Part shown: positions 33,592-43,312 of the stretch, piece by piece
Layout: the number at the start of each line of letters is the position of its first letter
Numbering within the stretch: the stretch's first letter is position 1
DNA from: Taxawa tesnikishii (nom. ined.)
Lineage: Eukaryota; Ascomycota; Dothideomycetes; Dothideales
NCBI GenBank assembly: GCA_030247885.1
Contig: JAPDRO010000003.1
Span: forward strand, 1,612,001 to 1,676,000
Length of the DNA stretch: 64,000 bases
Direction of reading: 5' to 3'
The notes under the pieces: model-generated
Databases searched by the model: none
Told to the model about the DNA's origin: nothing
Seen by the model: only the letters and a program-made list of their open reading frames with translations
Position numbers and translations under genes: made by a program

Positions 33592-35901
33592 CTAGACGCG
33601 TTCTTCTCCATCCAGCGTCCTTCCTCTGCTCACCGCGCGCTCCAACCGAATCATCGCATCTTCCTCCTCTGCTCTCCCCAGGTGTTCTCCTGGCAGCAAG
33701 ACCGCCTGGTCAATGGCGACTGGCAGACCGCGGTGCCGACCCCTAATCATGACAGCGCATAAAACAAGCTTGCTCAGCTTGTGCCAGCTGCCGCAAAAGC
33801 TGTACGCGTCGTTGGGAACACCGACCGAGATGCCAACACAGCCGTATCCCGAAACAATCTCAAAGATGAAGTTGAACACGCTGAACGTCGCCGGGTCACG
33901 CTCGAACTGCGATCCTTCGATAATCATGATAACGAAGACGGCCAGAACGATCCACCAAGCATCATGTGCGAGCTGAGCGCGTAGCTGTTGCCGGACAAAG
34001 TGACTTGTGCTCTCTTCGAATGCTTCTCCCGTCAAATGGCGCCTAAGTATGCCCACGCCGCCCCAGAAACCTTGTCGCTTCGCGGATTGTGCGCGTTCGT
34101 ATTCGGCGAAACCGGGATCGTCGGAGTAAATGCCTAAACTCCGCTCTTCGTAGACATTCGAGTTGCGCATCGTGATAACCACCGGATACACCGAAATATA
34201 CATCATGATCACGTACAGTGCCTGCAGTGAAATCCGCAGCGTGGGTATAGCCACGACGTAGAACCCTCCAGAACGGACAGCGAACGCTTGGAACAGTCCA
34301 TCAATGACACGAATGTGGACGGGAAGTGCATCATTGAGAGTGCCATTGCCGATATTCAGAACTTCAAAAGCTGCCCAATCGATGCCATTGAGTGTGACAA
34401 CCGCAAGCAGCAGCCACCAAGTGTGCCGTGAAGGAAAGAGGTTTGTGTAGCACCGACGAGGGTGATCCAGAAGGAAGTGAAGGGTGGAGCGGTGGTCTTG
34501 CCAACGGTCGTTGTCCGGCATCAGCTTGAGCATCGTCCAAACGATGAGGCGTAAGAAAATTGGATAACACGTGTTACCAGCCAATATCAAAAGACCCATG
34601 GTTATAAGCATGTAGTAAGATGTCTGGAACGCCGTCATGTTGGCATCCAGCAGACTCATGCCAGAATTGTTGAACGCAGACACCGCGTTGAACGCACCAA
34701 CCCACCAGGGATTGAGCCCGTTCATACGTGCGGTATCAGCTCGGTTATTGGCGACGTACGCTCCCAAGCCAAGGCAGCCAAGCAATTGCCATAGAATGAA
34801 GTAGAGTGGAACGATCCATGACAGCCAGTAGACTGCTTTGTACTCTGCCCCGCCCAGCTGCTCTCGCTCGTGCTCTGTAAGACCATGAAATTGCGAGTTG
34901 CGCGCAACGTGACCAGAGAAATCCCAATCGCGTGACCGCGATTTTGCAGGGCTTGCTGGTTCTTCATCGTGATCGAGCGGAAGCGATGGCTGCCGCACGT
35001 GGGCATGAATTTCTGCTGATGGATTTGCACCAACACCTTGCATTGAGAGGAAGCTCGGCCGGTTTCTCTTTCGGAGGCTGCGCTCGTCGTCTTGTAGGGA
35101 CGAACGAAACCTCGTGTCCGGGCTGAACGTTATGCGATCGTGGGGTTGTATGGTTGTGTCGTCGTCGTCGCCAAACTCCCTCTGCGCCCGAACGCTTCGA
35201 GCAGCGATACCGTCTACCGTCTCAACAGCTCTGTCGGTAGACAACTCCAATTGTTGATTGCCTGTTCTTCCATGTGGTAACGCACTTGATTGTCCGGATG
35301 CTTCCGGGGTTTCTGAGCTCGGTTCGACGCCTTTCCCTGTATCTTTGGTCAAGCGGTTTTGCTGGAATGCGTCATTCTCATTAGTTAAGCTCAAGGCGCC
35401 AATTGCGGGTTCTGATGCAGACGGCCGTCCGCGAGAAGCACTACGACTGTGGGCTCTGGACGACTCGCGCTTCTTCCGCTCCTCTATCACCGTCCGAAAC
35501 TTGTTCTCGAATGCCCTTTTCCGAACCAACACAACGAAAGCTGATACGAAGATGGCGGACCCTATAGCAATTAGAAAGAACAACATGAATTGCTGAAAAG
35601 TGTTCAAGGTCGACAGGTTGATAGTGTTTAAGCCACTACGACAGGATTAGCTATCCCGTGGCTGCCCTTGTCAGATTGCACGGTATGCTTACGCCAGCGT
35701 CATGGCGCTAACTACAAGAAAGAGTGAATCGTTGAAGCTGACACTGCGGGCTGGAGTAGACGCGCCCCAGAAGATGACTGCAGAGACCAGGCATGTTCCG
35801 ATGAAGTAGGCGTAGTGTATGGTTATGAAATTGAGCGGCGGAAGATATCCGCGGACAGCCCTTACAGGGCGAGAGAGTGGACCCAGATGAAGGCCCGACA
35901 T
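33592..35901 (-). CDS. Trk-type potassium transporter
   Basis: High-affinity potassium uptake at the plasma membrane. Two exons, 35901-35693 and 35635-33592, joined in phase (SAMTLA-GLNTINLSTLN), giving 750 residues. It shows the fungal Trk start region LPPLNFITIHYAYFIG, a long cytoplasmic loop rich in Ser/Arg/Asp (residues about 130-330), then the MPM repeats with pore loops: AFNNSGMSLLDANM, FAVRSGGFYVV and SGYGCVGISVG each carry the filter glycine. LRISLQALYVIMMYISVYPV is typical of the family. The C-terminus is truncated only a little after the last pore helix, with a basic tail. No frame error was seen. The ATG at 35901 is chosen because the frame upstream ends at a stop or splice-like site. 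Confidence 0.93.
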
Positions 35902-36710
35902 CTTGTGGTCCACCTCTTCGCAGTCTTCTACAGCGTGATCGACGTATGTGTTCAGCTATTGCCTTTGAATATTGTTGTTGACAGACTCCACCAATTCGTT
36001 AATTGTTCAACGAAGGTGAGCGGATGACGCGAATCCTTCGAGGAGAGATAAGTCAACAATCAGCCCGCGCTTGCAGAAGTGAGGCTTGGAACCAAATGCC
36101 ATTGCCAGTCTGAAGTGCGGGAGAGGTCGTATGTGCAGCGAACATTGTGCATGAGAGAGCACAGGGGAAGAAAAGAATGAAGGAACAAAGATCTGGTCTG
36201 GTCTGGTCTGGTCTGTTCTAAGCTGGCCGATCGGCGTTACTACTGCTTCACCGCCAAAGCAACACCGAGGCGGCAGGAGCGCAAAGTTTCATGTAAGATT
36301 TCAACAGAGTGTTGTGGCAGGGTAGAACAAGCACCCGCATACAGCCCGAAACGCGGGTGAACGAATGGCCGTCGCATTGTCGCATCGGAGAAGAGAGCTT
36401 CGAAGCGGAAATTAGCACAGCCACGCAGCCACAATGCATCTGGACTCCGACTGGGCCGTCGATGCATGTGATTGCCGTCCCGAGTCCCCGTCCCCGTCCC
36501 CCGCCAAGAGCATCAGCCACAGTAATGACATCGTCACACTGTGGAGGGACACGGCATTGGTGTGGTTGCCTCTGCCAAGTTTGGAGGGCGGCAGCAGCAG
36601 TCATCACGGTGAGGTACAATTGCAATCTCCTGCCTCTTCCCTGATTCTTGCCGTTTGGGTGTACCACAAGTCCTCTGTTTCTCTTTCTGCACATCCTACA
36701 AGTCAACACA
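35902..36710. promoter_or_regulatory. Divergent region with pentanucleotide repeat
   Basis: This 809-bp gap lies between the Trk start (-) and the spartin-like start (+). It contains four to five tandem TGGTC units (36191-36215) and a CT-rich stretch just before 36711. It should hold both promoters. The open frames between 36240 and 36710 show no domain. Confidence 0.45.
36191..36215. repeat. (TGGTC)n short tandem repeat
   Basis: Four complete copies of TGGTC with partial copies on either side. Confidence 0.85.
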
Positions 36711-38276
36711 ATGGCTGGACACAACGACCCTCGTCTTCTCTACTCCATCCCAGGCATCAAAGCATACCACATCCAGAATGGCGAAGAACACTCCCTCACC
36801 CCTTCCGGGCCTCAGACACTATCGCTGCTTATGGTCCCCACATCCTCTCCCTTCGCCGGTCTCTCAACGACAATCCCGCAAAACGAGGCCCCCGATGAGG
36901 ACTTCTACCTGCACCTGAACCTGCCTCCAGAGCTCGACTTGCCCATGCCGGCAACGACGCAAATATACCACCAACCACCACACTCTTACCTTATTCCCCG
37001 TTGGGATCTAGGTCCCGAGAGTGGCGCTTTCACAAAGATCGAGTTTCCACCTATTGGACGTGGAGTCACGCAGGAGGACGTGGATACCTTCGAGACCATA
37101 CTCGCGCAGTGCACATCCTTCCTCGAGCGAGCTCCTCCACCAAAGCCTGATCGACCACTTCAGAAGTACAATCCAGCAGATTATGCCACGGGTGGAAAAC
37201 ACTACGATGGACCGGGCCATGGTCAGATCGTGCTCGTGGACGAGGACAATGGCAGTGTGGTGGGCGAGTTGAGTGGAGGTGCTGCCATAGTCGAGGACCC
37301 CAGGCTCAAGCACGGCAACAAGAGTGAGTCGTCCGCGTTGGTCTGCATTCCTTGGAGGCTTGCTGACATTCCCATAGATCCCGTGGAGATCCAGATCTCA
37401 GCCGACGGCCAGCGCGTCGACGTGCGCCCCGTCAGCGAGGATTACCTTGAACTCGCACGCCACCCAGCATACAAGGACTCTAGCCTGGTCCAAAACGCTG
37501 CAACAGCATCACGGCTGATCGTCACCGGCTCCTCATACATCGGGGATATTCTCACCAAGGGCGCCGACTCTTTCGTACAAAAGACCAAGCCCGCACCGAA
37601 GCCAATGGAGTTCTCTCCAGCTACCCATACGCGCGTTCGGAAGATCAACACCTTCACTCAAGGCGCAGCTGGCCTTTCGGCGAAGACTGTCGGACAGGCG
37701 ACCAAGTACGCTCAGAACCTTGGTGCCACCATGGCTCGTAAGAAGGAGGCGAGGCCGCACAAGGGATACGACAAGGATGGGAGGCCCACCGAGGACTACA
37801 AGCCTGGCTTGTTGAACAAGAGCATGATCGCCTTTTCCACCATTGCGGATGGCATCGCATATTCCGGCAAGAATCTGCTCACGTCTGGCGGCGCTGCAGC
37901 TACGCAAGTCGTTGGACACCGCTACGGCGAGCAGGCTGGGGCCCTTACTAGCAGTCTGGCTGGCGGCGTGAAGAACGTCGGTCTGGTCTACATCGATGTC
38001 ACGGGTGTGTCGAGACGCGCAGTTATCAAGTCGGTGGCGAAGGGTATGGTTGTCGGCCGTGTCAGAGGCGGTGGTCAGGTCGTCGTTGGCGGAGGCGATG
38101 GCGGTGTTGTGCCCGAAATGGATTTGAGGCAGGGCGGTGTCACGAACAACAACCTCGGACCAGGTGAATCGGCCTCGCCGTACGGTACAGTGGGGTACGG
38201 TAATGCCGCTCCTCCAAGTTATTCGCAAGGTGTTGGTGAGCCTCTGCATGGCCAGCCTGCACCTTACAAGAGGTGA
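36711..38276 (+). CDS. Spartin/senescence-domain protein
   Basis: Two exons, 36711-37323 and 37378-38276, encode 503 residues. The 54-nt intron (GTGAGT, TGCTGACAT branch, CCCATAG) is itself open and a multiple of three, so retention would insert 18 residues. The N-terminal half is a lipid-binding-like region (LLYSIPGIKAYHI, PPELDLPMPATTQIYHQ). The C-terminal half is the senescence/spartin domain, with alternating amphipathic helices (ASRLIVTGSSYIGDILTKGA, GQATKYAQNL, LLNKSMIAFSTIADGIAYSG, GALTSSLAGGVKNVGLVYID). The tail is Gly- and Pro-rich. Animal spartin works on lipid droplets and endosomes, and plant relatives respond to stress. The role in fungi is not well defined. The frame is intact. 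Confidence 0.85.
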   Translation: MAGHNDPRLLYSIPGIKAYHIQNGEEHSLTPSGPQTLSLLMVPTSSPFAGLSTTIPQNEAPDEDFYLHLNLPPELDLPMPATTQIYHQPPHSYLIPRWDLGPESGAFTKIEFPPIGRGVTQEDVDTFETILAQCTSFLERAPPPKPDRPLQKYNPADYATGGKHYDGPGHGQIVLVDEDNGSVVGELSGGAAIVEDPRLKHGNKSESSALVCIPWRLADIPIDPVEIQISADGQRVDVRPVSEDYLELARHPAYKDSSLVQNAATASRLIVTGSSYIGDILTKGADSFVQKTKPAPKPMEFSPATHTRVRKINTFTQGAAGLSAKTVGQATKYAQNLGATMARKKEARPHKGYDKDGRPTEDYKPGLLNKSMIAFSTIADGIAYSGKNLLTSGGAAATQVVGHRYGEQAGALTSSLAGGVKNVGLVYIDVTGVSRRAVIKSVAKGMVVGRVRGGGQVVVGGGDGGVVPEMDLRQGGVTNNNLGPGESASPYGTVGYGNAAPPSYSQGVGEPLHGQPAPYKR

Positions 38277-39220
38277 GAAGGCGAAGCTAGTTTCGGGTTG
38301 CGGTTCGAGATGTATTACGAGTATGACGTGAACATGAATACCCTCGTACGAAATGATAGATCCACACGAACGAACGTAACAAGAGTCCTCGTCTTGATTC
38401 TGATAGCCTTACATGGTGGCCAACAAAATAAATCACATTAGACGTCGGCGTTCTCAACACTGTCAGCATTGAAAGTTGACTGCCTATTGCAATACTCCAT
38501 TACGGTAGTCGAGAAGGTGATGAGTAAATCGTCGCTTAATGGGTTGCCGCCCCACAGGCCATCTCTCAGAAGGGCCCCCTACACAGGGTGATGCCTCTTC
38601 TGCTGCCGTAGATATATGCAGTTTCCGAATAGTCTTACGTATTGTAATAGTGCGTTGTATGCTGGACCATCGACGGTCTGAGAATACCCTCCAAGTAGTC
38701 GAAGAGAATGACCGCCGCTTTCTACGCGCTTGCCTGCTGGGACGGCAGTATACTCAAGAGAGAATCAGTACTCCAACTCGACTACCTATCACAACACTTC
38801 CATACCATAGCGCTGGGTGCATTGCGTCGATATTTGCGCGATAGAACAGAGCTTCTGTTAGCCGCCTCTTTGGAGGGCCCTCTATTCGCTAGAAGGCTTG
38901 CATCGAATACCGATACTTGACAGACCAGTGAAAAAGTGCCAAGAACTCTGAAAGATATTCCGACGTCTGCTAGGTCTTGTTTTACAGGTAAGCGATCGAC
39001 TCTTCACAGTTTCAGGCCGACACTTCATCTGACGACAGTCAGCATCAGCACGTCTTCCTGACTAGCCACCCTCGCCAGCAATCAGTCATACACCTTTGAC
39101 TATTCAATCGACCCTGTCCATAGTTGGCAGCAATCGATCAGTCTTGCGCAGACGCAGGAAGGTATTTCTCCCTCACAAAATATCCGAAACGATCCACTTA
39201 CTGACGAATCAGTCAACATC
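38277..39220. other. Intergenic, nothing firm
   Basis: A 944-bp stretch. An ATG frame of 70 codons at 38708-38920 reads MTAAFYALACWDGSILKRES and onward; it is short and isolated, and I do not call it a gene. Confidence 0.4.
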
Positions 39221-39607
39221 ATGCCATCACGAAAGCTCTACCAGCTTCCCCCAACCCCGCCTCTCACGCCAATCAACCAAGACATCACACTCGACATGCG
39301 GCCAAAAGACGCGTACTGGCTCACTCTGTTCATGCTGCTCACCTTCTTCTTCGACCTTGACACCTCTCGCATGGACCCGGGACTGCGCATATTCGTCATG
39401 GCTTGCAAGGGCTTCGTTCTGCCATACTACTTTTTGTATCTTCGTTATTGCATTCAGCAAAGGGCGCAGGAAATCAAGAAAGACTGGAAGACAGGCGTTG
39501 GACCAGGACGTGTCTTTCGTCTGGTGGAAGCGGAGCAGACCGGCATCGGAACCGGACGTGTCTTTCACTTGGTGGAAAAGGAACGGAAAATGTGGTGGAG
39601 AAGATGA
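39221..39607 (+). CDS. Small hypothetical membrane protein
   Basis: 128 residues from the ATG at 39221. The N-terminus is Pro-rich (LPPTPPLTPINQD). Two hydrophobic segments follow (YWLTLFMLLTFFF and IFVMACKGFVLPYYFLYL), suggesting two membrane helices with a charged C-terminal tail. The tail contains an imperfect duplication, GPGRVFRLVEAE then GTGRVFHLVEKE, which is also visible at DNA level. I do not recognise the family. Small size and isolation make it less certain than its neighbours, but the composition is protein-like. Confidence 0.5.
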   Translation: MPSRKLYQLPPTPPLTPINQDITLDMRPKDAYWLTLFMLLTFFFDLDTSRMDPGLRIFVMACKGFVLPYYFLYLRYCIQQRAQEIKKDWKTGVGPGRVFRLVEAEQTGIGTGRVFHLVEKERKMWWRR

Positions 39608-40383
39608 TACGGGATGCAACGGGAAGGGGTGAGAGGATGAGGATTCTGAGACATACATGATTAAGGAGTAACTAGTGTAACGCTGATGCCAAGGGGGAAC
39701 AACACGAGAGAGAATCGGGAGCATCGAATGCACGAAAGATCAGTCGATGGCAATGCGGCAGTGTAGCAAGAAAGAAGGCCAAACGATTGCAGAGAGGCGG
39801 CTGCACACATGCGGTGGGCGCCTGATCTAGTGCGACAAGTACGTGTTGACAGTGGGATGGGATGGTGGTATAGGTGAAATGAAAAGAAGGATGTTATCTT
39901 TGCGATATCGACACGCGTGGCGGGTGGAGATGTAGCTTTGGCATTACGGGCTCACGCGTTGCCCGATTGGTTTTAGGGAGTCCCCTCGAAGAAAGAGAAG
40001 AAGAAGAGGGTCTGCATGTCTTCTCTAGTTTCGCTTCAGGAACGCGCAAGCCTCCGTCAGCATCGACGCTCTCCCGCTCCATCTGACCTTTGCTGTCAAT
40101 TACTTTCATTAAACAACCTCTGAAGAATCCGTTACTCTAGTCAGACAACTTTCCACCCCCGCCGGACAAACAGCACCGCCGTTCCCTCCCAACAAAGACT
40201 GCATACGCCGCCCGCAGCTTGCTCCCCACCCCTGTCCATGCTCCCGTAACCTTCTCGATTGTTGTCTCGACGCTCTTTACTCTACAGCCCCACCCCTTTG
40301 GACGACTCGAGAGCACGAGAGAAAACTTGTGCGGGAGTTCGCGCTGTCTTTCGTTTCCCTCCCCATCACACACACACATACAC
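39608..40383. other. Intergenic, promoter side of the nonaspanin gene
   Basis: A 776-bp stretch. The last 200 bp are pyrimidine-rich with a CACACACATACAC tract just before the start codon at 40384. No gene recognised. Confidence 0.4.
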
Positions 40384-42684
40384 ATGGCCGCAGACTATCG
40401 GATCCGATCCAGCCTGTGGGCTACGGTATTGCTTTTCTTGTCGCTCGCTCACGCCTTTTACATACCTGGTATGCCCGAACCTGTCTAGCCGGTGGATATG
40501 GCTTGGCTAACCCTTGAGCAGGCTGGTCCATCAAGAGTTATAGCGATGGCGAAAAGATACCCCTCTTCGTTAACAAGGTCTACTCGGATAACACCCAGCT
40601 GCAATATGCCTACTCGGAGCTGCCGTTCGTATGCCCTTCGACTGGGCGCAAACACGCCTCAGGCCTTATCAGTGGATCAACGTCGCTCTGAACCTCGGTG
40701 AGGTTCTTCGCGGAGACAGGATCGTGGTGTCGGATTACGAGCTCGAGATGGGAAAGGACGAGGAAGCGAGATACCTTTGCAGCCACAAGGTGGACAGAGC
40801 CGGACTCAGAAGAGCGCAAGAGATTGTCAAGGACGGCTACGTCGCCGAATGGATCGTGGACAACCTGCCCGGGGCCACCAGCTTTGTGACCGTGGATCAG
40901 TCGCGCAAGTACTACGCTGCAGGCTTCAAGATGGGCTACGAAGATTTTTCGCCTACCACTGGAAAGCCCAGGTACTTTATCAACAACCACGTGACGCTTG
41001 TTGTCAGGTATCACCAGGCGCCAGGAAAGGACGGGCAGCGAGGCAAGAAGGTCATTGTCGGATTTGAGGTTTATGCCAAGAGTATCGAGGCCGGAAATAG
41101 AGACGCGTCCGGGCTACCTGCCAGCATTCACGACGTCCGGAACGGCATGGAACTGACTGTGCGCAAAAACATGACCGCTGAGGCTGCGGAGAAGCTGTCT
41201 GGTTCCTCGTACATTCCCGAGGACTTTGACGACGGAGACGACAGCGCAACACTGACGATCCCGTACACGTATTCTGTGTACTTCAGGGAGGAAGAGAAGA
41301 TTGAATGGGGCAACAGGTGGGATCTCTATTTCGTGAATCAGGAAGACAGCTCCAAGATTCACTGGCTGGCCATTGTCAACTCTCTGATCATTTCCGGTGT
41401 CTTGACCGCCGCAACGGCAGTCGTCTTCGCACGCACCATCCACGGCGATATCAAGAACTACAAGGAGGGTGGTTTGGAAGAAGGCAAGCTGAAGCGCAGC
41501 AAGGGAATCCGTTCACCCAGGAAGAGCGCCGAGAAGGGCACACTTTTGGAACAGCCGGACGGCGATGCAGATGCAGAAGTTTCCTCGGATGACGAACCCA
41601 TTGAGGACATTACAGGCTGGAAGCTGGTCCATGGTGATGTCTTCCGGCCTCCGCCATACGGGGGTATCCTGGCCCCTCTTGTCGGCTCCGGCATGCAGCT
41701 CGTCCTTATGGCCACCGGACTCGTCCTGCTTTCCTGCTTTGGCATCCTCAACCCCAGTTTCCGTGGCGGCTTCGTCAGCGTCGGCGTCGCGCTCTTCCTC
41801 GTCGCCGGACTCTTCTCCGGTTACTTCTCCGCAAGAGTGTACAAGACGTTCGGCGGCCAGCTTTGGCAAAAGAATTGCGTCGTCACCGCTACTCTGTTCC
41901 CAGGTCTACTTTTCACCACCGTCTTCATCTTGAACCTGTTCGTCTGGGCACAAGCTTCCAGTACCGCGCTACCGTTCGGCACACTGGTCGGCTTGATAGC
42001 GCTCTGGCTGATGGTGCAACTCCCGCTCGTCTACGTCGGCTCCTGGTACGGGTTCGTCAAGGTCGGATCGTGGCAACATCCCATCAAAGCTACGGCCATC
42101 CCGCGCCAGATCCCGCAGCAGAGCTGGTACACGAAGAGCGTCCAGAGCGTGCTGCTCGCAGGCTTGATTCCATTCGCGGTGATCTTCATCGAGCTGCTGT
42201 TTGTGTTCAAGAATTTGTGGCAGGACAAGAGTGGATACTACTACATGTTCGGATTCCTGGCCGTCATCGGCCTCGTCCTCGTCGGCGTCGTCATGGAGGT
42301 CACCGTCATTGCCGTTTACATCCAGCTTTGCTCAGAGGTATGTTTCAGCTCCTTTTATCCGCCTGACACCATGCACCATCCCTACCACCCCTTCCTACCC
42401 TGTTACTCTCCTCGAAACCATGCAATGCTGACTCGTCTGCGCAGAACCACCACTGGTGGTGGCAATCCTTCTTCGTCGGCGCAGGCTCCGCCCTCTGGGT
42501 CTTCCTCTATTGTGTTTACTACTACTTTAATCACCTCCACATCCAGGGCTTCGTCTCCTCGCTCCTATTCTTCGCCTACAGCTTCCTCGCCTGCACCGTC
42601 TACGGTTTGCTTACCGGCACCATCGGGTTCTTGACAGCCTACGCCTTCGTGAGGAGGATCTACGGTGCCATCAAGGCCGACTGA
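40384..42684 (+). CDS. Nonaspanin, EMP70/TM9SF endomembrane protein
   Basis: A nine-helix protein of Golgi and endosomes involved in membrane-protein sorting. Three exons, 40384-40468, 40522-42337 and 42445-42684, give about 713 residues. A signal peptide (LWATVLLFLSLAHA) is followed by the conserved lumenal start YIPGWSIKSY and NKVYSDNTQLQYAYSELPF. Then come NLGEVLRGDRI, GYVAEWIVDNLPGATSFVT and the large membrane domain, with VHGDVFRPP ahead of the helices. The last exon restores the family C-terminus (NHHWWWQSFFVGAGSALWVF through RRIYGAIKAD), which ends in the KxD COPI/retention motif. Frame is lost once at A2 (40679-40680) near VCPSTGRKH; one further A restores SNVALNLGEVL. Confidence 0.93.
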
Positions 42685-43192
42685 GAAGTTCAAATCAAAC
42701 TACAATGGGCGGTGCGGTGGGAGCAAAAGGAAAAAGTTCCCACCCTTCCCGGGTATCATGTATGATTTGGTGGGGAAGAGATGAAGTTTGCGTGTCGCTT
42801 GTTTTCTCTTGTCGTGCATTTTAGCGGTGGGCAAGGCGGACATTTCCCTGGCGCCTCTGTGGAAACCTTTCTTTCCGGCCTTTTGGGCGCGGCGGCATGG
42901 CGTTTTTGTTCCCCGATAGAGTATCGCTACACGCGCATGAACCTCTTGAGATGTCCGGCGCAAATAATAATCATCTTCATCAACTGACAAAGGCAACAAT
43001 CTATCCTTTCAGCGCTGGCGCCCTGCTACTAATGCGTCTCTGCAGCCTTCTACACTCCTTTCTCTACACGAAAAGGTCTTCTTCAATCGCCTGCTACAAT
43101 TCCATACGAAAAAGAGATATCCGGCCCCTGACAGATTTGAACTGGAGTTGCTAGTGTCGCGCTCTATCAACTGAGAAAAAGAGATAAATAGC
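42685..43192. other. Intergenic with a tRNA-like fragment
   Basis: A 508-bp stretch. At 43121-43175, minus strand, lies a sequence with a D-arm-like CTCAGTTGATAGAG, an anticodon-loop-like CTAGCAA and a T-loop TTCAAATC, but no 5' acceptor strand and a shortened anticodon 3' side. It looks like a decayed tRNA next to the tRNA-Ser. Confidence 0.35.
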
Positions 43193-43312
43193 GACGAAGG
43201 CAGGATTCGAACCTACGCCCCCGAAGGGAATTGATGGCTACCACCGTTGTGTTGGTTTTCAACACCACTGATGGTTTCTAGTCAATCGCAGTAACCACTT
43301 TGCTACTTCGCC
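43193..43312 (-). tRNA. tRNA-Ser (AGA) with intron
   Basis: 5' end at 43312. The acceptor strand GGCGAAG pairs with CTTCGTC (one G-U), with discriminator G at 43193. The D-arm is GCA...TGC. The anticodon stem ATTGA pairs with TCAAT, loop CT-AGA-A. A 39-nt intron (43275-43237) follows base 37, the normal place. The long variable arm (CCC-TTCG-GGG) is diagnostic of serine tRNAs, and the T-arm GTAGG-TTCGAAT-CCTGC pairs fully. A T5 tract about 18 bases downstream is a likely terminator. Confidence 0.95.

Noticed and set aside
37533-38249. 238-codon antisense frame over the spartin-like gene
   Set aside because: Shadow frame; the sense strand has the domain and splice support.
38708-38920. 70-codon ATG frame
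   Set aside because: Too short, isolated and without a recognisable motif.
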